A stretch of DNA of 64,000 bases from SPDF01 sp963699825 (GTDB lineage Bacteria; Gemmatimonadota; Gemmatimonadetes; Gemmatimonadales; GWC2-71-9), in contig CAVOVI010000009.1 in the NCBI GenBank assembly GCA_963699825.1, positions 62,001-126,000 of the forward strand. The letters run 5' to 3'. Below are positions 18,848 through 27,402 of this stretch, piece after piece. How positions within the stretch are numbered: position 1 is the stretch's first letter; the number at the start of each line of letters is the position of its first letter. The notes beneath the pieces are model-generated. The model was not told the origin of the DNA. It saw only the letters and a list, made by a program, of their open reading frames with translations, and ran no database searches. The translations under genes were made by a program, and so were the position numbers.

Positions 18848-18870
18848 CTTCCCGCTTCCCCGCTTCCCCG
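18848..18870. repeat. octamer tandem CTTCCCCG upstream of uvrA
   Basis: Units CTTCCCG, CTTCCCCG and CTTCCCCG in the divergent spacer between uvrA and the TPR gene. It matches the tract inside uvrA and the one between glpK and the EamA gene. Confidence 0.75.
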
Positions 18871-18921
18871 CCTCCAATGCGCCGTACGAAGCACAGCAGA
18901 AGCAGCGGTCGCCAGCAGGCG

Positions 18922-19678
18922 ATGGGGGACCTCTTTGCCCCCGACGTCCTTGAGGGAGACCAGACCCCCCGGGCGCCGGATCCCCACTTTCCCCTCCGGC
19001 CCTTCGCCGCGGAGATCCCGCAGGCGGTCGGTCTCGATCCGCATGCGGAGGCCGCCGAAAGCCCGGCGGAACGGCTTCTGCGACTGGCCAGAGCGGCGGT
19101 GAGTGGCGGCCGCCGGGCAGAGGCCGAGACTGCTCTTCCTCGAATTGGTCGGGCTGGAGCCATCCCACCTGGCTGGCCGCATCGAGCTGGCCGGTCTCTA
19201 TGAGCGCCGCGGCCAGGAGGACGACGCAGTCCATCACCTCACCGAAGCGGTGCGGCTGCACGCCGGGCTTCCCGATCCGCTGGTTGCTCGCGGGGCGTTT
19301 CTCGCCCGGATCAAGCGCCACCCGGAAGCAGAGGCCGATTTGCACCGAGCGCTCCGGCTCGCCCCCGAGGATGCGGCCGTGCACTTCGAGCTCGGCTTCG
19401 CGCTCTGGAGAAAGGGGCTGGCCACCGAAGCTGTGGCCTACCTCCAGCGCGCGACCCAGCTCGACCCGGCCCGTGCCGACGCAGCCTACTATCTGGGCGA
19501 GTCGCTGCATCAGGTCGGCGATGACCTCGCCGCCCTCGCGGCCCTGGAAAGCTCTGCCGCGCTCGACGCCAGCAATCCCAAGCCGCTGCAGTTGATGGGC
19601 CGGGTGCTCGACCGTCTGGGCCGGCCCGAGGAAGCCCGCGAGATGTATCGCAGGGCCCGCGAGGTCACGCCGCGGTGA
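18922..19678 (+). CDS. TPR-repeat protein (frameshifted)
   Basis: A tetratricopeptide protein, first gene of a five-gene run. The N-terminal part (MGDLFAPDVLEGDQTPRAPD, then AERLLRLARAAVSGGRRAEA) and the rest (LAGLYERRGQEDDAVHHLTE, HPEAEADLHRALRLAPEDAA, GLATEAVAYLQRATQLDPAR, AALESSAALDASN) are in different frames, with the change near 19135. Four or five TPR units are visible, so it should act as a protein-binding scaffold. No signal peptide is clear. ATG 18877 in the same frame is an alternative start. Its stop overlaps the next start as GTGA. Confidence 0.75.
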
Positions 19679-20178
19679 TCGAGGTCATTGTCGAGGACCT
19701 CGCCTTTATGGAGGTCGACGCGGTGCTGCGCCCGGCGAGCGACACGCTCGACCCTGTTGCGTCGGTTTCCAGCCGTCTGGACCAGCTCGCGGGCCCCGCC
19801 TTCGCCGAGGAGCGCAAAACCCAGACGGCGATGGAAGTCGGGTCCGCGGTGGTGACCGGGGCCGGCGATCTCTCCGCGCAATTCGTCATCCACACCGTGA
19901 TCCGTGGCGAGCGGGAGAACGCGACGACCGATTCAGTCCGCCGGGCACTCACATCGGCGTGGCAACGGGCCGCGGCCTGGGGGCTGGAGCGGGTCGCGGG
20001 CCCGCCGATCGGGGCCGGTGCCGGCCAGTTGGGGTTGGCGGAGGCCGCCGAACTGATGGCCCGGACATTCACGGCACATTGCCAGAGCGGGCGCCCTCCC
20101 ACCACCCTGAGCATCGTGGTGGACCGCGCCGATGAACGCGACATCATCGAGGCCGCCATCCGGCGGGTAGCACGCTGA
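19675..20178 (+). CDS. degenerate macro-domain-like protein
   Basis: A 167-residue protein starting at GTG 19675. The layout matches a macro domain: an early strand then DAVLRPASDTLDP where active macro domains read DAIVNAANxxL, a GP motif (QLAGPAFAEE), and a core AVVTGAGDLSAQFVIHTVI equivalent to the T-x-G-x-L...VIHxVGP stretch. The asparagines of NAAN and the GGGV loop that contact ADP-ribose are replaced, so nucleotide binding or hydrolysis is doubtful. It overlaps both neighbours by four bases. The family call is by motif spacing only. Confidence 0.65.
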   Translation: MIEVIVEDLAFMEVDAVLRPASDTLDPVASVSSRLDQLAGPAFAEERKTQTAMEVGSAVVTGAGDLSAQFVIHTVIRGERENATTDSVRRALTSAWQRAAAWGLERVAGPPIGAGAGQLGLAEAAELMARTFTAHCQSGRPPTTLSIVVDRADERDIIEAAIRRVAR

Positions 20179-21683
20179 AGCGCAAGTACCTCGCGCTGTG
20201 GCTCGTCCTCGCCTGGCTCCTGTCGCTTGGGTGGCTGGCGCTGCGCGAGTACCGTCCCGTCGGCGAGGGGGAGTTCTCCTCGGCACCAGAGATCGTCCTG
20301 CCACCGACCGCGACCTTTTACGCCCTCCGGGCCGGCGCGGACCAGGTCGGGTTCCGCTCCATCACCACCGACACCCTGCCGAACGGTATTCGGGTCACCT
20401 CCCGGATCGACATCGACCTTCCGCTCCCGCTGGTTCCGCGCCGCCTCCTGACCACGACCGAGGCGCTGTATGACCAGCGGCTGACGCTGGTCGGGTTCAC
20501 CACCACGGTCAGCGGTGAGTCCGGACAGCAGACCAACGTCGGCACCGTTGGGGAGGACGGCAAGCTCGTGGTGACCATCAGTGGCCGCGGGCGGACACGA
20601 GTGGACACCGTGGTGATGGACATGCCCTCCGGCGTGTTGCTGCCCGACGCCGTCTCGGTCGGACTTGCCTCTGGCGGATACCTCAAGCGAGGCGTCGGCA
20701 CCACCGTCCCGGTCCTCGACCCGGTAGAACTGAGGCTCACCGAGTGGGACATCCGGATCACGGCCGAGAGTACCTTCGTGCTGGCAGACAGCGCGGTCAT
20801 GGACCCCGCGTCGGGCAGCTGGCTCCCGGCGGGCGTCGATACGATTCCAACGGTCCGCGCGGACTGGACACAATTCGGGATGCCGATGCGCGCGTGGATC
20901 GACCGCAACGGGGCGGTCATCGCGCTCGAGACACCGCTCGGACTGTCGGAGCGCCGCGGACCATTCGAGATCGTCAGCTCCGGTTACTTCCGGCGGCGGC
21001 CGCGGAATGTGCAGGCCCCGCCGCTCGAGGTCCCCACCCCCGGCGCCGTCGCCCAGGGGCCGGGCAGGCTCACGCTGGGCCCTGCGGACCTCGGCGCTGC
21101 CGCGGCGGCGCTCACCACACGGTGGCAGGCAGTGGACGAGGGAATCCTGGTGACCCTGCCGCGCGAGGCAGCACTCCCCGCGATGGGACTCGATCCCTTG
21201 CCCGACTCGGTCGGCGCCCCCTATCGTGCGATACCCTCGTCCCCCCGCGTGCGCATGGATGCGCAGCGCATCGCGGCGGACGACGGTGCGGCACCTGCAC
21301 GCGCGGTGGCCCGCTTGGCCAGATGGGTCAGTTCTACCATCGAGGCGGGGCCGCCGTCGCTCGGCGACACCGAAACAATTCTGCTCCGCCGGCGTGGAGA
21401 CAGCTCGGACCGCGCCGCGTTGTTCGTGGCGATGGTCAGGTCGCTGGGGATTCCCGCCCGGTCGGTCGTCGGCCTCCTCTCCACCGGCGGACGACTGCGG
21501 TACAGGGCCTGGGCGGAGGTGTGGCTCGGGGAATGGGTGCCGATCGACCCAACGCTCGGTCAGGCCCCGGCGGACGGCGGGCACTTTCGCCTCCTGGTCG
21601 ACGCAACGGCACGGCCCTCGACACTCATGCCAATGCTCGGGGCGGTGCGGCCAGTTCTCACTACTACCACGACGGCGCCATGA
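20175..21683 (+). CDS. membrane-anchored transglutaminase-like protein with substituted catalytic residues
   Basis: About 502 residues. An N-terminal hydrophobic anchor (KYLALWLVLAWLLSLGWLAL) is followed by a long beta-rich domain and a C-terminal transglutaminase core. The family normally reads GDCxEHAxLF...HAWAEV...DPTLGQ. Here it reads GDS410SDRAALF, YR444AWAEV and PID458PTLGQ: the nucleophilic cysteine is serine and the histidine is arginine, while the aspartate is kept. It is therefore probably a non-catalytic binding domain. No ATG, GTG or TTG lies between the in-frame stop at 20133-20135 and the membrane anchor. CTG 20175, overlapping the previous stop as CTGA, is the likely start. It ends ATGA-overlapped with an ABC ATPase. 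Confidence 0.8.
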   Translation: MKRKYLALWLVLAWLLSLGWLALREYRPVGEGEFSSAPEIVLPPTATFYALRAGADQVGFRSITTDTLPNGIRVTSRIDIDLPLPLVPRRLLTTTEALYDQRLTLVGFTTTVSGESGQQTNVGTVGEDGKLVVTISGRGRTRVDTVVMDMPSGVLLPDAVSVGLASGGYLKRGVGTTVPVLDPVELRLTEWDIRITAESTFVLADSAVMDPASGSWLPAGVDTIPTVRADWTQFGMPMRAWIDRNGAVIALETPLGLSERRGPFEIVSSGYFRRRPRNVQAPPLEVPTPGAVAQGPGRLTLGPADLGAAAAALTTRWQAVDEGILVTLPREAALPAMGLDPLPDSVGAPYRAIPSSPRVRMDAQRIAADDGAAPARAVARLARWVSSTIEAGPPSLGDTETILLRRRGDSSDRAALFVAMVRSLGIPARSVVGLLSTGGRLRYRAWAEVWLGEWVPIDPTLGQAPADGGHFRLLVDATARPSTLMPMLGAVRPVLTTTTTAP

Positions 21684-22432
21684 TCCAGCTGCACGATCTC
21701 TCGAAGAACTATGGCCGCTTCACGGCGGTGGACCGGCTCACACTCGAGGTGCCGAAGGGTGAGTTGTTCGGCTTTCTGGGGCCGAACGGCGCCGGAAAGA
21801 CGACGACCCTGCGGATGATCGCCGGGATCCTCCAGCCCAGCAGCGGCTCGGTGATCATCGGCGGTGCGGACATCCATCAGGACCCCGAGCGGGCCAAGGC
21901 CAAGCTGGGATTCATTCCCGATCGGCCGTACGTCTACGAAAAACTGACTGGCGCGGAGTTCTTGCGATTCGTGGCGGCGTTGTACGGCCAGGAGGGGGCA
22001 GGCGTCGAGAAGCGGATGGACGAACTGCTGGAGTTGTTCGAACTCACCCCGTGGAAAGATGAGCTCACGGAGTCGTACAGTCACGGTATGCGGCAGAAGC
22101 TGCTCATCTCGAGCGCCCTCGTGCACCGCCCCGAGGTGGTGGTGGTGGACGAGCCGATGGTCGGTCTCGACCCGAAGAGCGCCCGCACGTTGAAGGACCT
22201 CCTCCGCGCCTTTGTCGACCGGGGCGGGACGGTCCTGATGAGCACCCACACGCTCGAGGTCGCCGAGGCGATGTGCGACCGCATTGCGATCATCCGGCAC
22301 GGGACACTCGCGGCCTCGGGAACGATGGAGCACCTGCGCCGGGAGACGGCGTCGGAGGGGATGACCCTGGAACAGCTCTTCCTCAAGCTGACCGGCGGCG
22401 AAGTGCCGCAGTCGCTGTCGCGGGATCTTTGA
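21680..22432 (+). CDS. ABC transporter ATP-binding protein
   Basis: A 250-residue ATPase of the multidrug/Ecs type. Walker A GPNGAGKTTTLRM is near residue 36, Q-loop region KLGFIPDRPYVYEKLTG, signature YSHGMRQKLLISSAL (SHGMRQ instead of LSGGQ), Walker B VVVVDEPMVGLDP and H-loop MSTHTLEVA. It should power the permease encoded directly after it (TGATG overlap). The substrate is unknown; linkage to a transglutaminase-fold membrane protein suggests envelope or peptide export. Confidence 0.92.
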   Translation: MIQLHDLSKNYGRFTAVDRLTLEVPKGELFGFLGPNGAGKTTTLRMIAGILQPSSGSVIIGGADIHQDPERAKAKLGFIPDRPYVYEKLTGAEFLRFVAALYGQEGAGVEKRMDELLELFELTPWKDELTESYSHGMRQKLLISSALVHRPEVVVVDEPMVGLDPKSARTLKDLLRAFVDRGGTVLMSTHTLEVAEAMCDRIAIIRHGTLAASGTMEHLRRETASEGMTLEQLFLKLTGGEVPQSLSRDL

Positions 22433-24150
22433 TGATTGAACCAGTCGCGGCCGCGGGAGAGCCGCGCCAGCCGGGGCTTTGGATCCTCCTCTCTCCCAAG
22501 TGGCGGACCGCCATGGCGCGGGTGCGCCAGGAGCGATCGGGAGCGGGCATGCGCCTGCTCCTTCTCACGCTGGTCGGCTTCGGGTTCTGGTCCGCGGTGT
22601 TCGGTGTCTCCTACCGGGTCCTGAAGTACTTCCAGGGTGTTCCGGACATCGGCACCCTCGTGGCCACCAAGCTGCTGGCCGTGTTGTTGCTCGCCTTCCT
22701 CGGCGTCTTGCTCCTCTCCAATATCATCACGGCGCTATCCACCTACTTCCTGGCATCCGACCTCGACATCATGGTCTCCGCGCCAGTGGATTGGCTCCGG
22801 GTCTACATCGCGAAGCTGGCCGAGACGACAGTGCATTCGTCGTGGATGGTGATGCTGGTGGCGGTACCGATCTTCACCGCGTACGGGATGGTCTTTGATG
22901 GCGGCCCACTCTATCCGCTGATCGTCGTCGCGGCGCTGATCCCCTTTCTCGTCATGCCGGCGGTCCTCGGCACCCTCCTGACCCTGCTGCTGGTCAACAT
23001 CTTCCCGGCCAGGAAGACGCGTGACCTCCTCACGCTGGTGGCGGTGGGGGCGGTGGGCGGCGTGGTCCTCTTGCTTCGGCTCGTCCGGCCGGAGCAGTTG
23101 GCGCGCCCGGAAGGGTTCCGGAACCTGCTCGATTACTTCTCGATGCTGCAGGGGCCGACGAACCCCTTCCTGCCCAGCGAGTGGGCGGCGGACATGGTGA
23201 TGAACTGGCTGCTGCGCATCGGTGACCCACTGCCGATCCTCCTGCTCTGGACGACAGCCGGTGTGCTGGGGGTGGTGGGGGCCGGCCTCCACCAGCGGCT
23301 GTACCTCGCGGGTTACAGCAAGGCACAGGAAGGCAAGGACAGCTTCGTGCGCGGAGGGCTGTGGGAGCGGATGCTCCTCCCGCTCCTTCGTACGGCGGGG
23401 CCGGCGCGTCGCGAGTTCATCCTCAAGGATCTCCGGCTCTTCTTCCGCGACACGACGCAGTGGAGCCAGCTCATCCTGCTCGCCGTGTTGCTCGCGGTCT
23501 ACGTCTTCAACATCCAGACATTGCAGCTCTTTTCCGGCGAGCAGGTTCCGATCTTCTTCGTCACGCTTGTCGTCTTCCTCAACCAGGGGCTGGCCGGCTT
23601 CGTACTGGCGGCCATCGCCGCGCGGTTCATCTTTCCCGCCATCAGCCTCGAGGGGCGGGAGTTGTGGCTGCTGAAGTCGAGTCCGCTGGATCTCCGCGCG
23701 ATGTTCTGGAGCAAGTACATCATCGGCACCCTCCCGCTGATGGTCGTGGCGCTCACGCTGACCCTGGTGACCAACGCCCTGCTCCACGCGAGCCCGTTCA
23801 TCATGCTGATGAGCGTGCTGACCATCACCATGTTCACGCTCGCGGCCAGTGCAATGGCGCTCGGACTCGGCGCACTCTTCCCGCAGTTCGGCACCGAAAA
23901 CGCCGCGCAGATCCCCACCAGTTTCGGCGGACTCGTATACATGATGTCGAGCCTGAGCCTCCTGGCGCTGGTGATCGTCATCGAGGCGGTGCCGGTCGCG
24001 AGTTATCTGCGCGCCATCGCCACCGGCAACGACCCGGGGTGGAGCATGGAGATGATCTTCAGCATGCTCGCGGTGGCGGCGTTGTGCACGATTTCCACAA
24101 TCTTGCCCCTCCGCGTCGGCCTGCGCAGGCTGCAGGAGCTCGAGATCTAG
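22432..24150 (+). CDS. ABC exporter permease, ABC_export-like
   Basis: A 572-residue polytopic membrane protein with about a dozen hydrophobic segments in two blocks (roughly 45-290 and 345-570), joined by a cytoplasmic stretch containing REFILKDLRLFFRDTTQWSQ. The FxKDxxxFxRD motif before the second membrane block is typical of large single-chain ABC-2 exporter permeases. It is encoded one base into the ATPase stop. Start ATG 22432 gives MIEPVAAAGEPRQPG and then the amphipathic helix LSPKWRTAMARVRQE. Confidence 0.85.
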   Translation: MIEPVAAAGEPRQPGLWILLSPKWRTAMARVRQERSGAGMRLLLLTLVGFGFWSAVFGVSYRVLKYFQGVPDIGTLVATKLLAVLLLAFLGVLLLSNIITALSTYFLASDLDIMVSAPVDWLRVYIAKLAETTVHSSWMVMLVAVPIFTAYGMVFDGGPLYPLIVVAALIPFLVMPAVLGTLLTLLLVNIFPARKTRDLLTLVAVGAVGGVVLLLRLVRPEQLARPEGFRNLLDYFSMLQGPTNPFLPSEWAADMVMNWLLRIGDPLPILLLWTTAGVLGVVGAGLHQRLYLAGYSKAQEGKDSFVRGGLWERMLLPLLRTAGPARREFILKDLRLFFRDTTQWSQLILLAVLLAVYVFNIQTLQLFSGEQVPIFFVTLVVFLNQGLAGFVLAAIAARFIFPAISLEGRELWLLKSSPLDLRAMFWSKYIIGTLPLMVVALTLTLVTNALLHASPFIMLMSVLTITMFTLAASAMALGLGALFPQFGTENAAQIPTSFGGLVYMMSSLSLLALVIVIEAVPVASYLRAIATGNDPGWSMEMIFSMLAVAALCTISTILPLRVGLRRLQELEI

Positions 24151-24248
24151 CGGCGGCTGCCGGTCGTGCGTCAGGTGGAGTGCGCCCTTGGGGTTCGCCA
24201 AACGCCCCGTCATATTTGTCAACGGCCGCATGTTCGACCGCACGGATG

Positions 24249-24271
24249 CCACCCGGCCGCCTGCCGGGTGG
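24249..24271. promoter_or_regulatory. 9-bp hairpin in the leader of the nonahaem cytochrome gene
   Basis: CCACCCGGC and GCCGGGTGG are perfect inverted arms around a 5-base loop, 25 bases before ATG 24296. There is no T tract after it. It could be the end of the ABC operon transcript or a leader hairpin. I cannot tell which. Confidence 0.35.
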
Positions 24272-24295
24272 TTCATCCTCCTCCGGGAGCGTCAG

Positions 24296-25111
24296 ATGTT
24301 TGAGTCCCGTTCAACGCCCAACTACTGCCGTGGCGGCGTGTCTGGCCTGATCGAACGGGCTGGTGTGTCTGAGCGGGGTGTGACGTCAGGCGGGAATCGG
24401 CTGGGACTGCTCGCGGTGCTGGTGCTCGCGGCGTGGGTCACGGGGACCGGGGTCGCATTGGCACAGGGGCGGGCCGATGGCTCCCCAAACGCCCTGACCC
24501 AATCGACAGCAGACACCTTCTCCCACAACCGTCACGAGCGCCTCCCCTGCATGACCTGCCACCTCAGCAGTTCAGGCTCCATGCTGACGTTTGAACCGCC
24601 GAGGGGCTGCCAGATTTGTCACCACGTCGAGCAGGCGCGGAATGGCTGTACTCGGTGTCATGAGCCGAACAGCGTCCCAGACACGCTGGCGGTGCAGGTC
24701 ACGATCGCGGCGGCGGACGACCCGCCCCTCGAACGAACCGTCTCCTTCCAACATGCGCGGCATACCGAGCTGGAGTGCACCTCCTGTCACGGGACACGGG
24801 TGACGATGGAGCCCGTGGATTCCGCCCAGACCTGCCAGGGCTGCCACGTGGAACACCATCAGGAAGGCCGCGCCTGCGCCACGTGCCACCGCACCGAGAG
24901 CATCACACGACCCCACGCCCGACCGGTTCAGGCCCACGTCGCCTGCGATCGATGCCATGCCACCGCTGCCATCGCCCCGCTCACACCGACCCGGTCGTTC
25001 TGCCTGGTGTGCCATGACCCGACCGTGGATCATCACCCCGAGCGCCAATGTGTCGTCTGTCACCTCCAGGCGAGCCCTGAGGACTACCGCGCGCGCCTGT
25101 TGAAGAACTAG
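24296..25111 (+). CDS. exported nonahaem cytochrome c
   Basis: About 271 residues from ATG 24296, which follows GGGAG; GTG 24365 or 24380 are alternatives. A signal segment (LGLLAVLVLAAWVTGTGVALAQ) is followed by nine CXXCH sites: CMTCH, CQICH, CTRCH, CTSCH, CQGCH, CATCH, CDRCH, CLVCH and CVVCH. Histidine-rich spacers (FSHNRHERLP, SFQHARHTEL, VEHHQEG) supply likely second ligands. The haem order and spacers match the C-terminal nine-haem part of the large cytochrome at 53776-55790, so the two are paralogous modules. Periplasmic or surface electron carrier, partner unknown; it lies convergent to the slipin and NapA-like cluster. Confidence 0.88.
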   Translation: MFESRSTPNYCRGGVSGLIERAGVSERGVTSGGNRLGLLAVLVLAAWVTGTGVALAQGRADGSPNALTQSTADTFSHNRHERLPCMTCHLSSSGSMLTFEPPRGCQICHHVEQARNGCTRCHEPNSVPDTLAVQVTIAAADDPPLERTVSFQHARHTELECTSCHGTRVTMEPVDSAQTCQGCHVEHHQEGRACATCHRTESITRPHARPVQAHVACDRCHATAAIAPLTPTRSFCLVCHDPTVDHHPERQCVVCHLQASPEDYRARLLKN

Positions 25112-25133
25112 GGCCGGCCGGCGCCACCCCCGG

Positions 25134-26054
25134 TCAGTTGCCAGCCGGTGGGAGCGAGGCTGGAGCAGATTCCTTCGGCACCAACCCCGCGTTGCTCGCC
25201 ATCCCCATGATGCCAGGCACATTGAGCGAGTCAGCAAGTCCGGATGGTACGACCATGAGCGAGCCCCGCTTGACGATGCTCTCGTAGAGCATGTTCATGG
25301 CGCGCAGGTTCATCGCCTCGGGGTGATCCTTGTACGCCGCGGCCGCCTCGACGAACTTGTGCGCGATTTCGGTCTCAGCGGTTCCGAGGATGATGCGCGC
25401 CTGCCGCTCCCGTTCGGCCTGGGCCTGACGGGACATGGCGTCCTCGAGCGCAGCCGGGATGATCACGTCTCGAATCTCCACCGACTGCACGTGAATGCCC
25501 CAGTTCTCCATCTTCTGCTCGAGCGCGTCCTTGAGCCCCTGCCCCAGCTCCACCCGCGACTGAATCAGCTCCGCGAGGTCGTGCTTGCCGATCGCGTCCC
25601 GGAGGGCGGTTTGCGCCGACAGGATGACCGCCTCGTCGTAGTCCTGGACTTCGAGGGCGGCGCGCTCGGCATCGCGCACGATCCAGAACGCGATGGCGTC
25701 GACGTTGACCGGCACGGTATCGCGGGTCAGGCACGATTCGGCCCCGAACGCGGCCGTGCGGATGCGCTGGTCGACGATGTAGGCCACCCGCTCGAGAATC
25801 GGGATGATCGCGAAGTAGCCGGGACCCCGCAGCCCCCGATACCGCCCGAGCCGCAGCAGGACGCCCTTTTCCCACTGGTCGGTGTACTTGATCGACGCCG
25901 TGAGGAGGGCCGCGAATCCGAGGCCGAGGATGAGGGCCAGCGGCGGCGCAAGCCCGAGGAGGAATAGCGCGCCGGCCAGTCCCGCCCCACCGACCAGCCC
26001 CGCCGCGAATGCAGCGAGTGAATATCGGGTGTCACTTGGCCTGTTTCTGATCAT
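25134..26054 (-). CDS. slipin (SPFH/stomatin-like membrane protein)
   Basis: A 306-residue protein starting at ATG 26054 behind GAGGTGA. Two N-terminal hydrophobic segments are followed by an SPFH domain (KGVLLRLGRYRGLRGPGYFA, IIPILERVAYIVDQRIRT, VEIRDVIIPAALEDAMSRQA) and the coiled region AERERQARIILGTAETEIAH. Slipins organise membrane microdomains. Usually a NfeD-like gene accompanies them; none is adjacent here. It is the last gene in the direction of the NapA-like cluster, 51 bases after the NrfD-like gene. Confidence 0.9.
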   Translation of the reverse strand: MIRNRPSDTRYSLAAFAAGLVGGAGLAGALFLLGLAPPLALILGLGFAALLTASIKYTDQWEKGVLLRLGRYRGLRGPGYFAIIPILERVAYIVDQRIRTAAFGAESCLTRDTVPVNVDAIAFWIVRDAERAALEVQDYDEAVILSAQTALRDAIGKHDLAELIQSRVELGQGLKDALEQKMENWGIHVQSVEIRDVIIPAALEDAMSRQAQAERERQARIILGTAETEIAHKFVEAAAAYKDHPEAMNLRAMNMLYESIVKRGSLMVVPSGLADSLNVPGIMGMASNAGLVPKESAPASLPPAGN

Positions 26055-26105
26055 GTCCGTCACCTCGTGAAAGTTGAGTCCGCCGGCGCGCCGCCGGCAA
26101 TCACA

Positions 26106-27401
26106 TCACCGTGTCCGGAAAGGCCGGACGTCCTCGTAGCGTGCGCGCGTGGCGCGCGGGCGAACAGTGCGTTCCGTCCGCGACGCCTCCAGGTAGGGGC
26201 TCCGCACCTCGCCCAGCTCGATCGGTACGGCCACCCGCACCAGCACCGTCAGCACGAACATCCCCATCGCCCAGATACCGATCGTCACCCCCAGCTCCAC
26301 GAGCGTCGGGGTGTACTCGACGATCTCTCCAAGCGGCGAGGGGATGAACCCGGGAATCACCAGCCCCAGCCCTTTCTCGACCCAGATGGCGAAAAAGAGA
26401 ACGGCGCAGGTCGGCATCAGCAACCGGAGGTTGCGCCGGACCGAGTGGGTCATGAGCGCCGCCGTGGCCAGGATGTTGAGGCTGATCGCCGTCCAGATGA
26501 ACGGCACGAGCGCGTGGTGCCCGTCGAGGCCGAAGAACAGGTACACCGCATGGATGCCATGGTGCGTCGGCCAGTAGAACTCGTAGAACAGCTCGGAGAG
26601 GAGCATGACGAGATTGATCTGGGCCGCGACCGTCGTGATCATCGCCAGCTTGCTCAGGGCACTCTCGGCGATGGGATAGGCAGTGTTTCGCCGCACGAAC
26701 CAGAGGAGGAGGATCATGAACGCCGGCCCCGCGGTGAACGCCGAGGCGAGAAACCGGGGACCCAGGAGCGCGGAGTTCCAGAACGGTCGCGCGGGCAGCC
26801 CCGCCAGAAGGAAGGCCGTGACCAGGTGGATACTCACCGCCCACATGACCGAGATGTACATCCAGGGCAGGTACTTGCTCTTGGCCGGCGGGTGGCCGGC
26901 GTAGCGGTTGTAGAGCATGTAGAACGGAATGGCGAGGTTCAGGGCCAGGTAGCCGTTCAGCACCAAGACGTCCCAGGCGAGCAGCGATCGCGGCCAGTTC
27001 AGGAACCCGATCCCCGGCATCAAGTGCCACCCCCCGAGGGGATTGCCGATGTCCACGACCACGAACGCGAGGCACATGACCAGGGCCGACACCGCCACGC
27101 CCTCGGCCAGGAGGACGGCCTTGCCGAAATCCACGTGCTCCAGGATGTAGGCCGGCAGCACCAGCATCATGGCGGCCGCCGCGAGCCCCACGAGGAAGGT
27201 GAAGTTGGAGATATAGAGCCCCCAACTCACGTGATCGTTCATCCCGGTGACGCCGAGCCCGTCCCGCAGCTGCAGGAAATAGCAATACCCGCCGGTCAGC
27301 ATGAGCACGGTGAGGGTGCCCATCCAGAGGTGGTAGCGGCCGCCCCCTGTGGTGGCCGAACGCAGCGCGGTGCGAATGAATGGTCCCAGGTGCACGATCA
27401 C
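26106..27401 (-). CDS. NrfD/PsrC-like quinone-interacting membrane subunit
   Basis: A 431-residue protein with eight to ten transmembrane helices, homologous in layout to NrfD/PsrC/DmsC subunits that exchange electrons with quinone. Landmarks are LEHVDFGKAVLLAEG, the FVVVDIGNPLGGWHL loop, and WPRSLLAWDVLVLNGYLA typical of the family. It starts at GTG 27401, one base after the iron-sulfur subunit ends. With that subunit it should link the NapA-like enzyme to the quinone pool. Confidence 0.88.
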   Translation of the reverse strand: MIVHLGPFIRTALRSATTGGGRYHLWMGTLTVLMLTGGYCYFLQLRDGLGVTGMNDHVSWGLYISNFTFLVGLAAAAMMLVLPAYILEHVDFGKAVLLAEGVAVSALVMCLAFVVVDIGNPLGGWHLMPGIGFLNWPRSLLAWDVLVLNGYLALNLAIPFYMLYNRYAGHPPAKSKYLPWMYISVMWAVSIHLVTAFLLAGLPARPFWNSALLGPRFLASAFTAGPAFMILLLWFVRRNTAYPIAESALSKLAMITTVAAQINLVMLLSELFYEFYWPTHHGIHAVYLFFGLDGHHALVPFIWTAISLNILATAALMTHSVRRNLRLLMPTCAVLFFAIWVEKGLGLVIPGFIPSPLGEIVEYTPTLVELGVTIGIWAMGMFVLTVLVRVAVPIELGEVRSPYLEASRTERTVRPRATRARYEDVRPFRTR

Positions 27402-27402
27402 C

